Assembly: GCA_001657295.1 (NCBI GenBank)
Contig: LYSW01000012.1
Location: 2,572 to 66,571, forward strand
Reading direction: 5' to 3'
Origin: Oceanicaulis sp. BBD 1991-10
GTDB lineage: Bacteria > Pseudomonadota > Alphaproteobacteria > Caulobacterales > Maricaulaceae
DNA length: 64,000 nt
Shown here: positions 18,851 through 28,208 of the stretch, in pieces
Layout: each line of letters opens with the position of its first letter
Numbering within the stretch: the first letter of the stretch is position 1
Program-made: the position numbers and the translations under genes
Notes under the pieces: model-generated
What the model saw: the letters and a program-made list of their open reading frames with translations, nothing else
Databases searched by the model: none
Told to the model about the DNA's origin: nothing

Positions 18851-19821
18851 CGAGCGGCCGGCCGGCGCGTCGAGATTTTCCGCCGCAGGCCCGTCACGGA
18901 GGAAAACAGCAGGGTCTGGGTCTCCACATAACCCTCGCCATGGCGCACGCCGTCCACCAGATCGCCTTCGGTCACGCCGGCCGCGATGAAGAGGCAGTGT
19001 TCAGCCGCCATCTCGGTCAGGTCGTATTTGCGGTCAAGGTCGGTGATGCCGGTGCGGCGCGCACGCTCACGCTCGTCATCATTGCGGAAAAAGAGCCGGG
19101 TCTGCATCTGACCGCCCAGGCAGCGCAGCGCCGCCGCCCCCAGAACGCCCTCCGGCGCCCCGCCCTGCCCGACATAAAGATCGGCGCCGCCATCCGGATC
19201 TGCTGCGGCGATCACGCCGGCGACATCGCCGTCCGCGATGAATTCGATCCGCGCGCCGGTGGACCGGATCGACTCCACGATGCCTTCATGGCGTTCGCGC
19301 TTGAGCACGCAGACCGTGATGTCGGCGGCGGTGACGGCTTTGGCCTTGGCGAGCGCGCGCACATTCTCCGCCGGGCTGGCGTCCAGATCGATCACACCAG
19401 CCGGGAGGCCGGGCCCGCAGGCGATCTTGTCCATATAGGTGTCGGGCGCATGCAGCAGACCGCCGCGCGGCGCCAGGGCGAGCACGGCCAGGGCGTTATT
19501 CATCCCGTCGGCGGTCAGCTGAGTGCCCTCCAGCGGGTCGAGGGCGATGTCGATCTCCGGCCCCTCGCCGCTGCCGACTTCTTCACCGATATAGAGCATC
19601 GGCGCTTCGTCGCGTTCGCCTTCGCCGATCACGATCCGGCCCTTCATGGCCATGGCGTTAAGGCCCGTGCGCATGGCGTCTACGGCGGCCTGGTCGGCGG
19701 CGATTTTATCGCCCCGCCCGGCCAGGGCGAAGGCGGCGATGGCGGCGCGTTCCGCCGCGTCGACGGCGTGGTTGGCGAGCAGTTCGAGGGCTTGGCCCTG
19801 GGACATCTCAGACCCTTTCAA
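18847..19821 (-). CDS. glpX: Class II fructose-1,6-bisphosphatase
   Basis: GRIVIGEGERDEAPMLYIGEEVGSGEGPEIDIALDPLEGTQLTADGMNNALAVLA. Confidence 0.95.
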   Translation of the reverse strand: MKGSEMSQGQALELLANHAVDAAERAAIAAFALAGRGDKIAADQAAVDAMRTGLNAMAMKGRIVIGEGERDEAPMLYIGEEVGSGEGPEIDIALDPLEGTQLTADGMNNALAVLALAPRGGLLHAPDTYMDKIACGPGLPAGVIDLDASPAENVRALAKAKAVTAADITVCVLKRERHEGIVESIRSTGARIEFIADGDVAGVIAAADPDGGADLYVGQGGAPEGVLGAAALRCLGGQMQTRLFFRNDDERERARRTGITDLDRKYDLTEMAAEHCLFIAAGVTEGDLVDGVRHGEGYVETQTLLFSSVTGLRRKISTRRPAAR

Positions 19822-19872
19822 TTCGGTGTATCTGGTCGGTTCGAGAATATGGCTGCGGCGTCGCGCCCAGCG

Positions 19873-20193
19873 CTAACGGGATTCGGGCGGGCGGGCGCGC
19901 TCCCGGGCGCGCTCGGCGAAGTCTTCAGTGTCAGTGGGAACGTCCGGGACGTCGCCCGCGGCGTCCTGAACAGCGTCGCGCCGCTCAATAAGCGTGCGCT
20001 GATGGCCTTGAATGGCCCCCAGCTCCGCGCGATCGAGGCGCTCTTCCGGGATGAATTGGGGTGTCTGGCTGGGGGGAGCCTCACTGAGCTGGGCGTCGGT
20101 CCAGCTGGGCGCCGCGGTCTCGGGCGCATAGGCGCACGCGCCGGCCGTCGCGGCGGCGGCCGCCAGAAGAAGAAATCGGTGTGCGCGCAACAT
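19873..20193 (-). CDS. Small hypothetical lipoprotein
   Basis: MLRAHRFLLLAAAAATAGACAYAPE lipobox-like N-terminus; divergent from phaC. Confidence 0.5.
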   Translation of the reverse strand: MLRAHRFLLLAAAAATAGACAYAPETAAPSWTDAQLSEAPPSQTPQFIPEERLDRAELGAIQGHQRTLIERRDAVQDAAGDVPDVPTDTEDFAERARERARPPESR

Positions 20194-20282
20194 GAAGAGC
20201 GACCTCCTGACCGGTGGACGCGGTCATCGCTTTGTATACGGTTTGCTTCGCCGGTGTCACGCCCTTCAAGGAGTTCCAGCCC

Positions 20283-22289
20283 ATGGCTGAGGAAAAGCCC
20301 CGCCGCCCGCGCAAGACCAAAGCCGCCGCTGGCAAGACAGCGGCGCGCAAAAAGGCGCCGGCCAAGCCGAAACCGGCGGCCGCCAAGGCCAAACCGAAAC
20401 CAGAGGCGCCGAGCAATACGCCGATGCCGAATTCGCCGCCTGAAACCGCCGGCGCGACGCCGCCGGCGTCCGGCATGCTCGATCTGGAAAAGCTGAACCC
20501 GATGGACCCGGCGGATCTGGAACGGCTGGAGGAGGCGTCGCGCAATGTCATGCAGACGGCGCTGAAGAGCCAGAAGCTGATGAGCGATGTCATGCGCCGC
20601 TCGCTGGAGGGCGACATCTCGCTTCTGCCCCAGGCCGACCCGCTGCACGCCGCGCCGGAATTGCTGCAGACCTGGGAGCAGGTCTTATCCGACCCCGAAT
20701 TGCTGCTGCAGGCTCAGGCCGATCTTTACCGCGGCTATTTGGATTTGTGGTCCGGGGCCACCAAGCGTGTGGTCTCCGGGGAAGTTCCCGACCCCGCCAT
20801 CGCGCCGCAGAAAGGCGATAAGCGCTGGCGGTCCAAGGCCTGGAGCGAGCACCCGATGTTTGACGCCATGAAGCAGAGCTATCTGCTCAATCAGCGGTTC
20901 ATGATGGGGCTGATCTCCGGCGCGAAAAACATCGATGAAAAAACCCGCCGCAAGGTGGAGTTCGTCACCCGCCAGATGACCGACGCGATGGCGCCGACGA
21001 ATTTCGCGCTGACCAATCCGGACGTGCTGGAAGAAACGATGAAGTCCAAAGGTGAGAATCTCACCCGCGGCCTGATGCATCTGATGAGCGATCTGGAGGC
21101 CGGCGACGGGCGTCTGGCGCTCTCCCAGACCGATATGGAAGGCTTTGAAGTCGGAAAGGATCTGGCCGCCACGCCGGGCGAAGTGATCTTCCGCAACGAG
21201 GTGATGGAGCTGATCCAGTATTCGCCGACCACGCCGGACGTGCGCAAACGTCCGCTCCTGATCGCACCGCCCTGGATCAATAAATTCTACATTCTCGACA
21301 TGCGCCCGCAGTCTTCGATGATCAGCTGGCTGGTCGATCAGGGCGTCACCGTCTTCCTGATCAGCTGGGTCAATCCGGACGCCAGCTTAAAGGACGCCAC
21401 CTTTGAGGATTATATCCGCAAGGGCCTGGGCGCCGCCCTCACCGCGGTCGAGGACAGCACCGGCGAACGCCAGGTTGATACGGTGGGCTATTGCATCGGC
21501 GGCACGATGCTCGGCACCGCGCTCGCCCTGATGGCGAAGGAGGACGATGACCGCATCGCCTCGGCCACCTTCTTCGCCGCCCAGCATGATTTCACCCTGG
21601 CGGGCGAGCTTTTGGTCTTCATCGACGAAGAGTGGTTCAAGGAGATCGAGCGGCTGATGGACGCCCAGGGCGGCGTGCTGGACGGCCGGACCATGGCCGA
21701 CACCTTCAACATGCTGCGCTCCAACGATCTGATCTGGTCGTTCGTCATCAATAATTATCTGCTTGGCAAGCAGCCCCAGGCCTTCGATCTTTTGTATTGG
21801 AACGCCGATCAGACGCGCATGCCGAAGACGCTGCACTTGTATTATCTCGACACTTTCTATCGCAAAAACATGCTGTCGAAGGGCCAGCTGGAGCTCGGCG
21901 GTCACCGCCTGTCCCTGGGCGATGTGACCATCCCGATCTTCATGCAGGCCTCAAAGGAAGACCATATCGCGCCGGCCGACAGCGTGTATCGCTCGGCCCG
22001 GCAATTCGGCGGGCCGGTGCAATACATGATGGCCGGCTCCGGCCATATCGCCGGCGTGGTGAACCATCCCGACGCCAACAAATATCAGCACTGGATCAAC
22101 ACCGAGCTGCCCGATACGCGTGAGGAATGGCTGGACGGCGCGGTGGAGCATCCCGGCAGCTGGTGGAATCACTGGAAAGCCTGGCTCTACGCCATGGAAG
22201 ACGAGATGGTCCCCGCCCGCGAGCCGGGCGGCGGCGCGCTCAAGCCGATCTGCCCGGCGCCGGGGGAATATGTGAAGGTGCGCAGCTGA
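20283..22289 (+). CDS. phaC: Class I poly(3-hydroxyalkanoate) synthase with Lys/Ala/Pro-rich N-terminal extension
   Basis: VDTVGYCIGGTMLGTALALMA (lipase-box-like Cys), PPWINKFYILDMRPQSSMISWLVDQGVTVFLISWVNP, GSGHIAGVVNHP. Confidence 0.93.
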   Translation: MAEEKPRRPRKTKAAAGKTAARKKAPAKPKPAAAKAKPKPEAPSNTPMPNSPPETAGATPPASGMLDLEKLNPMDPADLERLEEASRNVMQTALKSQKLMSDVMRRSLEGDISLLPQADPLHAAPELLQTWEQVLSDPELLLQAQADLYRGYLDLWSGATKRVVSGEVPDPAIAPQKGDKRWRSKAWSEHPMFDAMKQSYLLNQRFMMGLISGAKNIDEKTRRKVEFVTRQMTDAMAPTNFALTNPDVLEETMKSKGENLTRGLMHLMSDLEAGDGRLALSQTDMEGFEVGKDLAATPGEVIFRNEVMELIQYSPTTPDVRKRPLLIAPPWINKFYILDMRPQSSMISWLVDQGVTVFLISWVNPDASLKDATFEDYIRKGLGAALTAVEDSTGERQVDTVGYCIGGTMLGTALALMAKEDDDRIASATFFAAQHDFTLAGELLVFIDEEWFKEIERLMDAQGGVLDGRTMADTFNMLRSNDLIWSFVINNYLLGKQPQAFDLLYWNADQTRMPKTLHLYYLDTFYRKNMLSKGQLELGGHRLSLGDVTIPIFMQASKEDHIAPADSVYRSARQFGGPVQYMMAGSGHIAGVVNHPDANKYQHWINTELPDTREEWLDGAVEHPGSWWNHWKAWLYAMEDEMVPAREPGGGALKPICPAPGEYVKVRS

Positions 22290-22312
22290 TCGAACCGTCC
22301 AGCGTCTATCGG

Positions 22313-22774
22313 ATGCGGATGCGTCTGGGGCGCGGGCCGGACGCCTTGATCGCAGCGCCGGCCGGCTTCTTGTGGACGGCGTTTGAGCCGTCCACGCACC
22401 CGCCGCTCGCCCGGGACCTTCTGAACCGGGCCTATGCCGACGGGGGCGCCGCCGTACGTGCAGGGCGGGACTGGTGGCGGGAGACCGAAGCGGACCCGGA
22501 ATACGATCCAAAGCTCTGCTTCATCGCTGTCGAGGCCGGCTCCGGCCGGCTGGCCGCCTTCGCGCAGTGCTGGACATCCGGCTTCATCAAGGACATCGCG
22601 GTCGCGGACACGCATCGGGGCAAGGGATTAGGCGCTGCGCTGATGCGCCGGATATTTCAAACCTTTCAGGCCCGCGGCTGCGCCCATGTCGACCTTAAGG
22701 TTCAAGTCGACAATCCCAGCGGCGCCGTGCATTTCTACAAATCACTGGGCATGACCGTCGTGGAAGAACTCTAG
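22313..22774 (+). CDS. GNAT-family N-acetyltransferase
   Basis: IKDIAVADTHRGKGLGAALMRRIFQTFQARGCAHVDLKVQVDNPSGAVHFYKSLGM. Confidence 0.85.
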   Translation: MRMRLGRGPDALIAAPAGFLWTAFEPSTHPPLARDLLNRAYADGGAAVRAGRDWWRETEADPEYDPKLCFIAVEAGSGRLAAFAQCWTSGFIKDIAVADTHRGKGLGAALMRRIFQTFQARGCAHVDLKVQVDNPSGAVHFYKSLGMTVVEEL

Positions 22775-22898
22775 AAAAAAAACGGTCAGGCGGCGGATTC
22801 GCCCGCGCTGTCGGGTTGCTTTCGTGTCGTTTCGGCTTGGTGTCGTGGCGCCGGGGAGACCTTTGGTGATCATCGAGATCACAGTGATGGAGACGAAG

Positions 22899-23381
22899 AT
22901 GAGCGTTCAATCCCTGCGCCGCGGCAAGGGCTGGTCCCAAGAGGATCTGGCGCTGCATGCCGGGGTGAGCGCACGCACCATTCAGCGGATCGAGGCGGGA
23001 CACGCCGCCAGTCTGGAAACGCTGAAATGTCTCGCCGCTGTGTTGGAGACCTCCGTCTCCGACCTGATCACGGAGAGCGACGCCATGAACACCACGCCCG
23101 AAAAGGACGCCGCCGCGCGGCTGTCCACGCAGGAAGCTTCAGCCATCAGCTGGGTGAAGAATCTGCGCGCTTTTCACCTGCATTGGATCAGCTATCCGCC
23201 CGTCATGGGCATCTTGCTGATCCTCAACCACATCCTGATCCAGGAGATGGACATCATCATTCTGATCGGCTCGGTCTGGGCGGGCGCGATCGTCCTGCAC
23301 GCGGCCATTCTGTTCGGGTTTTTCGGACTGTTCGGCGCGCAATGGGAGCAGCGCGAATTCAGGAAACGGCTGGGACGATAG
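22899..23381 (+). CDS. XRE-family HTH protein fused to a two-TM (2TM) domain
   Basis: LRRGKGWSQEDLALHAGVSARTIQRIEAGHAASLETLKCLAAVL; C-terminal FHLHWISYPPVMGILLILNHILI...GSVWAGAIVLHAAILFGFFGLFGAQWEQREFRKRL; GGAG 6 nt before ATG 22899. Confidence 0.82.
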   Translation: MSVQSLRRGKGWSQEDLALHAGVSARTIQRIEAGHAASLETLKCLAAVLETSVSDLITESDAMNTTPEKDAAARLSTQEASAISWVKNLRAFHLHWISYPPVMGILLILNHILIQEMDIIILIGSVWAGAIVLHAAILFGFFGLFGAQWEQREFRKRLGR

Positions 23382-23406
23382 CCCCGCGCGCGCGCCGTCG
23401 GCCGCC

Positions 23407-23919
23407 TTAACGCCCCGCCGGCGCGATCCGCGCCAGGTCCGGCTCCAGCGCGTAATCGGGATCACCGACCTGTTCGAAGCGGCGTGCGGCTTCGGTCTCA
23501 AACCGGTCGATCAGAAAACGGATCGCGCGATTGCGGTTGGTGTCGACCAGCATCTGCAACAACGGGTTGCCGAAATGGTATTTGATCCAGAAATCCACCA
23601 GGGTCGATCCGTCCGAGAGCGCGTGGAAGCGCCATTGATTGGCGAGCTCCTGAAACGGCCCGGAGAGATATTCGACGTCGATCTGGCGGTTGGGCCTGCT
23701 GAGCGTGACGCGCGTTGAAAACCGCTCGCGCACAAAGCGGAAGCGCACCCGGGCTTCCGCATCCATCACGCCGACGCCGTCTTTGACATGGTCGCGGGTG
23801 ACCCGCATCGCCGTGATCAGCGGGATGAATTTGGGGTAGGCGCGCACATCGCTGACCAGGTCGAACAGATCGTCCGGCTTGTAGCGCAGGCGCAGGCGTT
23901 CGACATGATCCGCCGACAT
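23407..23919 (-). CDS. COQ10/RatA-family START-domain protein
   Basis: RLRLRYKPDDLFDLVSDVRAYPKFIPLITAMRV...FWIKYHFGNPLLQMLVD. Confidence 0.88.
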   Translation of the reverse strand: MSADHVERLRLRYKPDDLFDLVSDVRAYPKFIPLITAMRVTRDHVKDGVGVMDAEARVRFRFVRERFSTRVTLSRPNRQIDVEYLSGPFQELANQWRFHALSDGSTLVDFWIKYHFGNPLLQMLVDTNRNRAIRFLIDRFETEAARRFEQVGDPDYALEPDLARIAPAGR

Positions 23920-23926
23920 GAAGCGA

Positions 23927-24895
23927 TCAGGCCCGGAGTCCGGCCGCCAGCGCCGCTTCGCGGGCGGCGCGCAGCTGTTTGAAATCATCGCCGGCATGAT
24001 AGCTGGAGCGGGTCAGCGGCGTCGCCGAAACCATCAAGAAGCCCTTGGCGCGGGCGATGGTCTCATAGCCTTTAAACTCGTCCGGCGTGACATAGCGGTC
24101 GACGGCCGCGTGCTTGCGGGTCGGCTGGAGATATTGACCGATGGTCAGGAAGTCGACGCCGGCGGAGCGCATATCGTCCATCACCTGCATCACCTCTTCC
24201 TTGGTCTCGCCCAGGCCGACCATGATCCCCGATTTGGTGAACTGGCTGGGATCGCGTTCCTTGACCCGCTCTAAAAGGCGCAGCGAATGGTAATAGCGCG
24301 CGCCCGGGCGGATCGAGAAATAAAGCCGCGGCACGGTCTCCAGATTATGGTTGAAGACGTCCGGCTTGGCGTCGATGACGATCTCGGCCGCGCCGTCCTT
24401 GCGCAAAAAGTCCGGGGTTAAAATCTCAATCGTCGTCTTGGGATTATGCGCCCGGATTTGACGGATCACCTCGGCGAAATGCTCCGCGCCGCCGTCTTCC
24501 AGATCGTCGCGATCGACCGAGGTGATGACGACGTGCTCGAGCTCCATGGCGGCGGTGGCTTCCGCGACCCGGCGCGGCTCGTCGGCGTCCAGGGCGCCTG
24601 GCAGGCCGGTCTTCACATTGCAGAAGCTGCACGCCCGGGTGCAGGTGTCGCCCATGATCATGAAGGTCGCGTGTTTTTGCGACCAGCATTCACCGATATT
24701 GGGACAGCCCGCCTCTTCGCACACGGTGACGAGATTATTCTCCTTCACCGTCTTGCGGGTCTCGGCGAAGACGCCGCCGGCGGGCGCTTTGACGCGGATC
24801 CAATCGGGCTTGCGCTGGACCGGCGTGTCGGGGCGCTTTTGCTTTTCCGGATGCCGGGCCGCACGCGCGGACTTCATATCGAGCAAGGTAGCCAT
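23927..24895 (-). CDS. lipA: Lipoyl synthase
   Basis: [39 protein letters not shown]. Confidence 0.97.
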   Translation of the reverse strand: MATLLDMKSARAARHPEKQKRPDTPVQRKPDWIRVKAPAGGVFAETRKTVKENNLVTVCEEAGCPNIGECWSQKHATFMIMGDTCTRACSFCNVKTGLPGALDADEPRRVAEATAAMELEHVVITSVDRDDLEDGGAEHFAEVIRQIRAHNPKTTIEILTPDFLRKDGAAEIVIDAKPDVFNHNLETVPRLYFSIRPGARYYHSLRLLERVKERDPSQFTKSGIMVGLGETKEEVMQVMDDMRSAGVDFLTIGQYLQPTRKHAAVDRYVTPDEFKGYETIARAKGFLMVSATPLTRSSYHAGDDFKQLRAAREAALAAGLRA

Positions 24896-25176
24896 GGGCG
24901 CACATATGAACCTGTCCGGCGCTGGGTTCAAGCTGGAGGGTGCGCGCGTTTTTCTGGTCTCCTTCGCCTCCGCTCTGTCGGGGCCTCGCTTGCCGCGAGC
25001 CAGCTCGCTCATGCTGCGGGCGGCGGTTCGCGTTGCGAGCGCTCCGCGCCCGGTCAGGAGCGTCCTGCTCCCTCAGCGCCGCAAAAGCTTCGCGATGGTC
25101 TCCAGCGGTCACGGCTTGCTGCGGGGGCGGACATCGCGCCCGACCGAACGGATGTGAGGCGGGACTAAGCAGAATC

Positions 25177-25208
25177 AAAACCCCGGCGGGCTGGAAAGCC
25201 CGCCGGGG
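25177..25208 (-). terminator. Rho-independent terminator downstream of the 25245-26489 gene
   Basis: 12-bp perfect stem CCCCGGCGGGCT/AGCCCGCCGGGG, GGAA loop, then TTTTGATT on the minus strand. Confidence 0.85.
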
Positions 25209-25244
25209 CGAGATTGAGGCTAAGCCGTCGGCTTGGGGAGCGCG

Positions 25245-26489
25245 TTAAACGGCGCCAGCCTCGAGGGGTTCCGCATTCGGGCGGTGCCGGTCGAAGATCG
25301 CCAGCGCCCAGGCGCCGAAGCCCAGGAAGGTGACGATCAGCCCCACCAGCAGCCCGATCGGGGGCACCACGTGCAGGGCCGCGATCACCAGCAGCACGGC
25401 GAGCAGAGAGCCGATGCGGATCAGCAGGCCGGCCCGGTCGCCGGAGCGGTTGAAGATCATGTCGCCGACCACCACGCCGCCGAAGATGTAGGCGAGGAAG
25501 TAGACGAAGGGGATCGCCAGGATCACGAAGGGCGTCAGCAATGCGCCGATGATGGTGATCGCCAGCAGCACGGCCAAGGTCAGCAGCAGCATCCACATGG
25601 TCGCCCACAGGATCAGGCCCAGACCCGCCGACACCCAAGGCCGCGCGCGGAACCGGTTGGACATCCGTGCCAGCGAACGCGGGAAGAGCAGCGCGATGAA
25701 CAGGCCCAGGATGAAGGCCGCCGAGCCATAGAGCGCGCCCACCGCCCAGAAGCCGGGAAAGATATCGACCGGGACATCGAAATCATGGTCGATCCGGCTC
25801 TCGTCGAAGCGCTCTTCGATATACTCGATCTCCGGCACCTGGGCGCCCGCTTCAATGACCGGCGCGTTCGGGCCGCGCACCGTGATCGGGCCGACGATCA
25901 CGGCGTCCGGGCCGATCGTCACGTCGCGGGCGTAAACCTCGACCCGGCCGTCAAACACGCCGCCCAGAACCAATTCGTCCGCGGCGATGTCGACCGGGCC
26001 GACAAAGCGGCCTTCGGCCAGCACGGCGTCGCCCTGAAGCGTCGCCGGCCCGTTGACCACTGCGGTGCGCTCGACATGAACGACGGCGCCGGCGGATTCC
26101 AGCTCGCCGCCGATCAGGCCGGTGATGTTCACATCCGCGCCGAAGGCGGCCAGATCGCCCATCACATTGGCGCCCACCGACACGTCGGCGCCGGCGGTGG
26201 CCGCATCGCCCATGATGTCGCCGTTCAGGGTGATGTCGGCGCCGAAGGCTGCGACGTCGTTGCCCGCATCGACATTGATGTCGATATCGGCCGCGAACAC
26301 GGCCAGATCGCCGCCGACACGCCCGGTCACATTGGCTTCGGCCGCAAACACGGCCTGGTCGCTATTGGTGTCCAGATTGATGTCGACTTCGCCGCCGAAA
26401 TACTGCGCGCTTGCGCCAGCGGCCGCGAGGCCGGTCAGGCTGGCCGCGGCCAACGCCGCCGTGAAGATCGAATTGAGTTTCCTGAACAT
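25245..26489 (-). CDS. Exported bactofilin-like repeat protein with C-terminal multi-TM domain
   Basis: Signal peptide; five consecutive 17-aa repeats (GGDLAVFAADIDINVDA / GNDVAAFGADITLNGDI / MGDAATAGADVSVGANV / MGDLAAFGADVNITGLI / GGELESAGAVVHVERTA); hydrophobic C-terminal half. Confidence 0.78.
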   Translation of the reverse strand: MFRKLNSIFTAALAAASLTGLAAAGASAQYFGGEVDINLDTNSDQAVFAAEANVTGRVGGDLAVFAADIDINVDAGNDVAAFGADITLNGDIMGDAATAGADVSVGANVMGDLAAFGADVNITGLIGGELESAGAVVHVERTAVVNGPATLQGDAVLAEGRFVGPVDIAADELVLGGVFDGRVEVYARDVTIGPDAVIVGPITVRGPNAPVIEAGAQVPEIEYIEERFDESRIDHDFDVPVDIFPGFWAVGALYGSAAFILGLFIALLFPRSLARMSNRFRARPWVSAGLGLILWATMWMLLLTLAVLLAITIIGALLTPFVILAIPFVYFLAYIFGGVVVGDMIFNRSGDRAGLLIRIGSLLAVLLVIAALHVVPPIGLLVGLIVTFLGFGAWALAIFDRHRPNAEPLEAGAV

Positions 26490-26493
26490 GGCT

Positions 26494-27324
26494 CTAGCCC
26501 TCCCAGCCGCGTTCGCACCGTTCGCCATTGCGGGCGGTGAATTGGATGTCGGCGGCTGATCCGCCTTGAATTTCAGGCTCTGCATCGGCGGTGAGGGCCA
26601 ACGGCCCGGTCACCTGCCCTGTGATGACGACGGTGCGCGCGCAGATGCGCCCGCCGCCAATTCGGCCGTTGATCTCCACCAGCCCGTCCTCGGCGTTCCA
26701 GGGCCGCCGGCCCGGATCGACCGACAGGCGAACTTCGCCGTCGACATCGCCGTTAAGCTTGGCCGTCCGGGCGCTCAGCGTCAGATCGCCGCCGACCCTG
26801 CCGTCATGAATGAAGTCGGCCGCAGCAGCCTCCAGCGAGCCGGAGATTTCCGCGTTCCGGGTGATCTCGACATCAGCGGCGCTGATATCGATTTCGGTGA
26901 ACCGTCCCGACAGCTCCGCGTCTGCGGACTGGGCGGAAAAGCGACCGCCGACGCTGCCGTCAAACACAAGATCGGCGGCCGCGATCTCCACGTCGCCGCC
27001 GACCGGACCCTCCCAGCGCACATCAGCGCCGGCGATCTCCACGTCGCGGTCCACAGCGCCGGTGAAGCGCACATCCGCGGCGGCGACCGACAGGCTGCCC
27101 GCCTGCAGGTCATTGGCGCGGAAGTCCGCACTGACCACGCTGACTTCGCCGCCGGCGCGTCCGGACGCGGTGATGTCCGCGCCCACCAGGCTGGCGTCGC
27201 CATCGGTGCTCAGCACCGAATCTCCAGAGGCGAAATAACCGCCGCCTCCGCCTGCTCTGACTTCAATACATCCACCGAGCATGACGGCGGTCGCCGCGGC
27301 GGTGGTGAGGAGGAATCGTCTCAT
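26494..27324 (-). CDS. Exported/lipoprotein-like bactofilin-like repeat protein
   Basis: MRRFLLTTAAATAVMLGGC; 17-aa repeats (AGSLSVAAADVRFTGAV / DRDVEIAGADVRWEGPV / GGDVEIAAADLVFDGSV / GGRFSAQSADAELSGRF); C-terminal ICA...GERC. Confidence 0.75.
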   Translation of the reverse strand: MRRFLLTTAAATAVMLGGCIEVRAGGGGGYFASGDSVLSTDGDASLVGADITASGRAGGEVSVVSADFRANDLQAGSLSVAAADVRFTGAVDRDVEIAGADVRWEGPVGGDVEIAAADLVFDGSVGGRFSAQSADAELSGRFTEIDISAADVEITRNAEISGSLEAAAADFIHDGRVGGDLTLSARTAKLNGDVDGEVRLSVDPGRRPWNAEDGLVEINGRIGGGRICARTVVITGQVTGPLALTADAEPEIQGGSAADIQFTARNGERCERGWEG

Positions 27325-27361
27325 CGGGTTTTGTCTCCCGTTTTTCTATATGGGACCAACC

Positions 27362-27396
27362 ATATCGAAACTCGATATCATATCGAAACTCGATAA
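27362..27396. promoter_or_regulatory. Two tandem palindromic operator candidates upstream of the 26494-27324 gene
   Basis: ATATCGA-AAC-TCGATAT at 27362-27378 and ATATCGA-AAC-TCGATAA at 27380-27396, 18-nt period; a degenerate third copy TTTCGA-TTT-TCGATA at 27408-27422. Confidence 0.7.
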
Positions 27397-27465
27397 CAAA
27401 CACTTTTTTTCGATTTTCGATAAATTTATTCCGCTGATCGATAAGGCGATACGCCTCTGAAACAC

Positions 27466-27496
27466 GAAAAAGGCCCGCGTTTTCAACGCGGGCCTT
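27466..27496 (-). terminator. Rho-independent terminator of the 27522-28208 gene
   Basis: AAGGCCCGCGTT TTC AACGCGGGCCTT hairpin followed by a T-tract on the minus strand. Confidence 0.82.
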
Positions 27497-27521
27497 GCCT
27501 TTGAGGGGAGGAAATGGAGCG

Positions 27522-28208
27522 TTACACTTCGTCGCAGCGTTCGCCGTCTCTCGGGCGGTAGTCGACCAGGCTGGAGTCGAATCCGTCGCGGTAGCGCGGG
27601 GCTTCGTCCGCGATGACCGTCACCGATTCGCCGAGAACCGCGTCCCGCCCGAAGGTGACTTCGTGGGCGCAGATCTGACCGCCGGCGGCCAATTCGCCAT
27701 AGATTCGCACTTCAGATCGGTCCGAGCGCTCCCGGCCGAACATGGTGCGCGTGCGGCCCGATCCGGCGATTTCGACCGGCCCGTCGGCGCGGCCGCGAAA
27801 TTCGATCGAGCCGCCATTGGCCCGCAAGCCGGAAGCGAACTCGCCGCGAAACTCGATCGAGCCGCCATTGACATAGACATCGCCGGCGTATTCGCCGGTG
27901 AGGCTCACAGCGCCGCCATTGGCTTCGCTGTCGCCGCCCACGGAGCCGCGGATCTCAACGGCGCCGCCATTGGCTTCCAGGTCGCCGCCGATATCGGCGT
28001 CGACATCGACCGACGCGCCGTTCATTTCGACCCATCCGCCGACCCGTCCGCGCAGCGTGATCGCCGCCCCGTTCATGGCGACATTCCCGTCGGTGTCGAC
28101 CGTCCGGCTGCCAGCCAGGCCGTCGAACGTCGTCGTCGGCCCGTCCTGCGCCTGAACACAGGCTGTGGCCAGCAAAGCGGCGCTCGCCGCCGTCATCAGG
28201 GGTCTCAT
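27522..28208 (-). CDS. Exported bactofilin-like repeat protein with Asn ladder
   Basis: MRPLMTAASAALLATAC; exact 17-aa repeats GGWVEMNGASVDVDADI / GGDLEANGGAVEIRGSV / GGDSEANGGAVSLTGEY / AGDVYVNGGSIEFRGEF / ASGLRANGGSIEFRGRA; C-terminal ICA...GERCDEV. Confidence 0.75.
   Translation of the reverse strand: MRPLMTAASAALLATACVQAQDGPTTTFDGLAGSRTVDTDGNVAMNGAAITLRGRVGGWVEMNGASVDVDADIGGDLEANGGAVEIRGSVGGDSEANGGAVSLTGEYAGDVYVNGGSIEFRGEFASGLRANGGSIEFRGRADGPVEIAGSGRTRTMFGRERSDRSEVRIYGELAAGGQICAHEVTFGRDAVLGESVTVIADEAPRYRDGFDSSLVDYRPRDGERCDEV

Noticed and set aside
18688-20496. 602-aa plus-strand ORF
   Set aside because: Antisense to glpX and overlapping the phaC start; low-complexity Arg/Pro-rich translation
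24900-25176. Possible short gene or repeat element upstream of lipA
   Set aside because: Only Arg/Ser-rich ORFs in several frames and no family motif; likely intergenic sequence
25233-26540. 435-aa plus-strand ORF rich in Asp/His/Gln
   Set aside because: Antisense shadow of the 17-residue repeat gene; the apparent repeats mirror the coding strand
27357-27440. Short CRISPR-like repeats
   Set aside because: Only two good palindromic copies 18 bp apart with no spacers; better explained as operators
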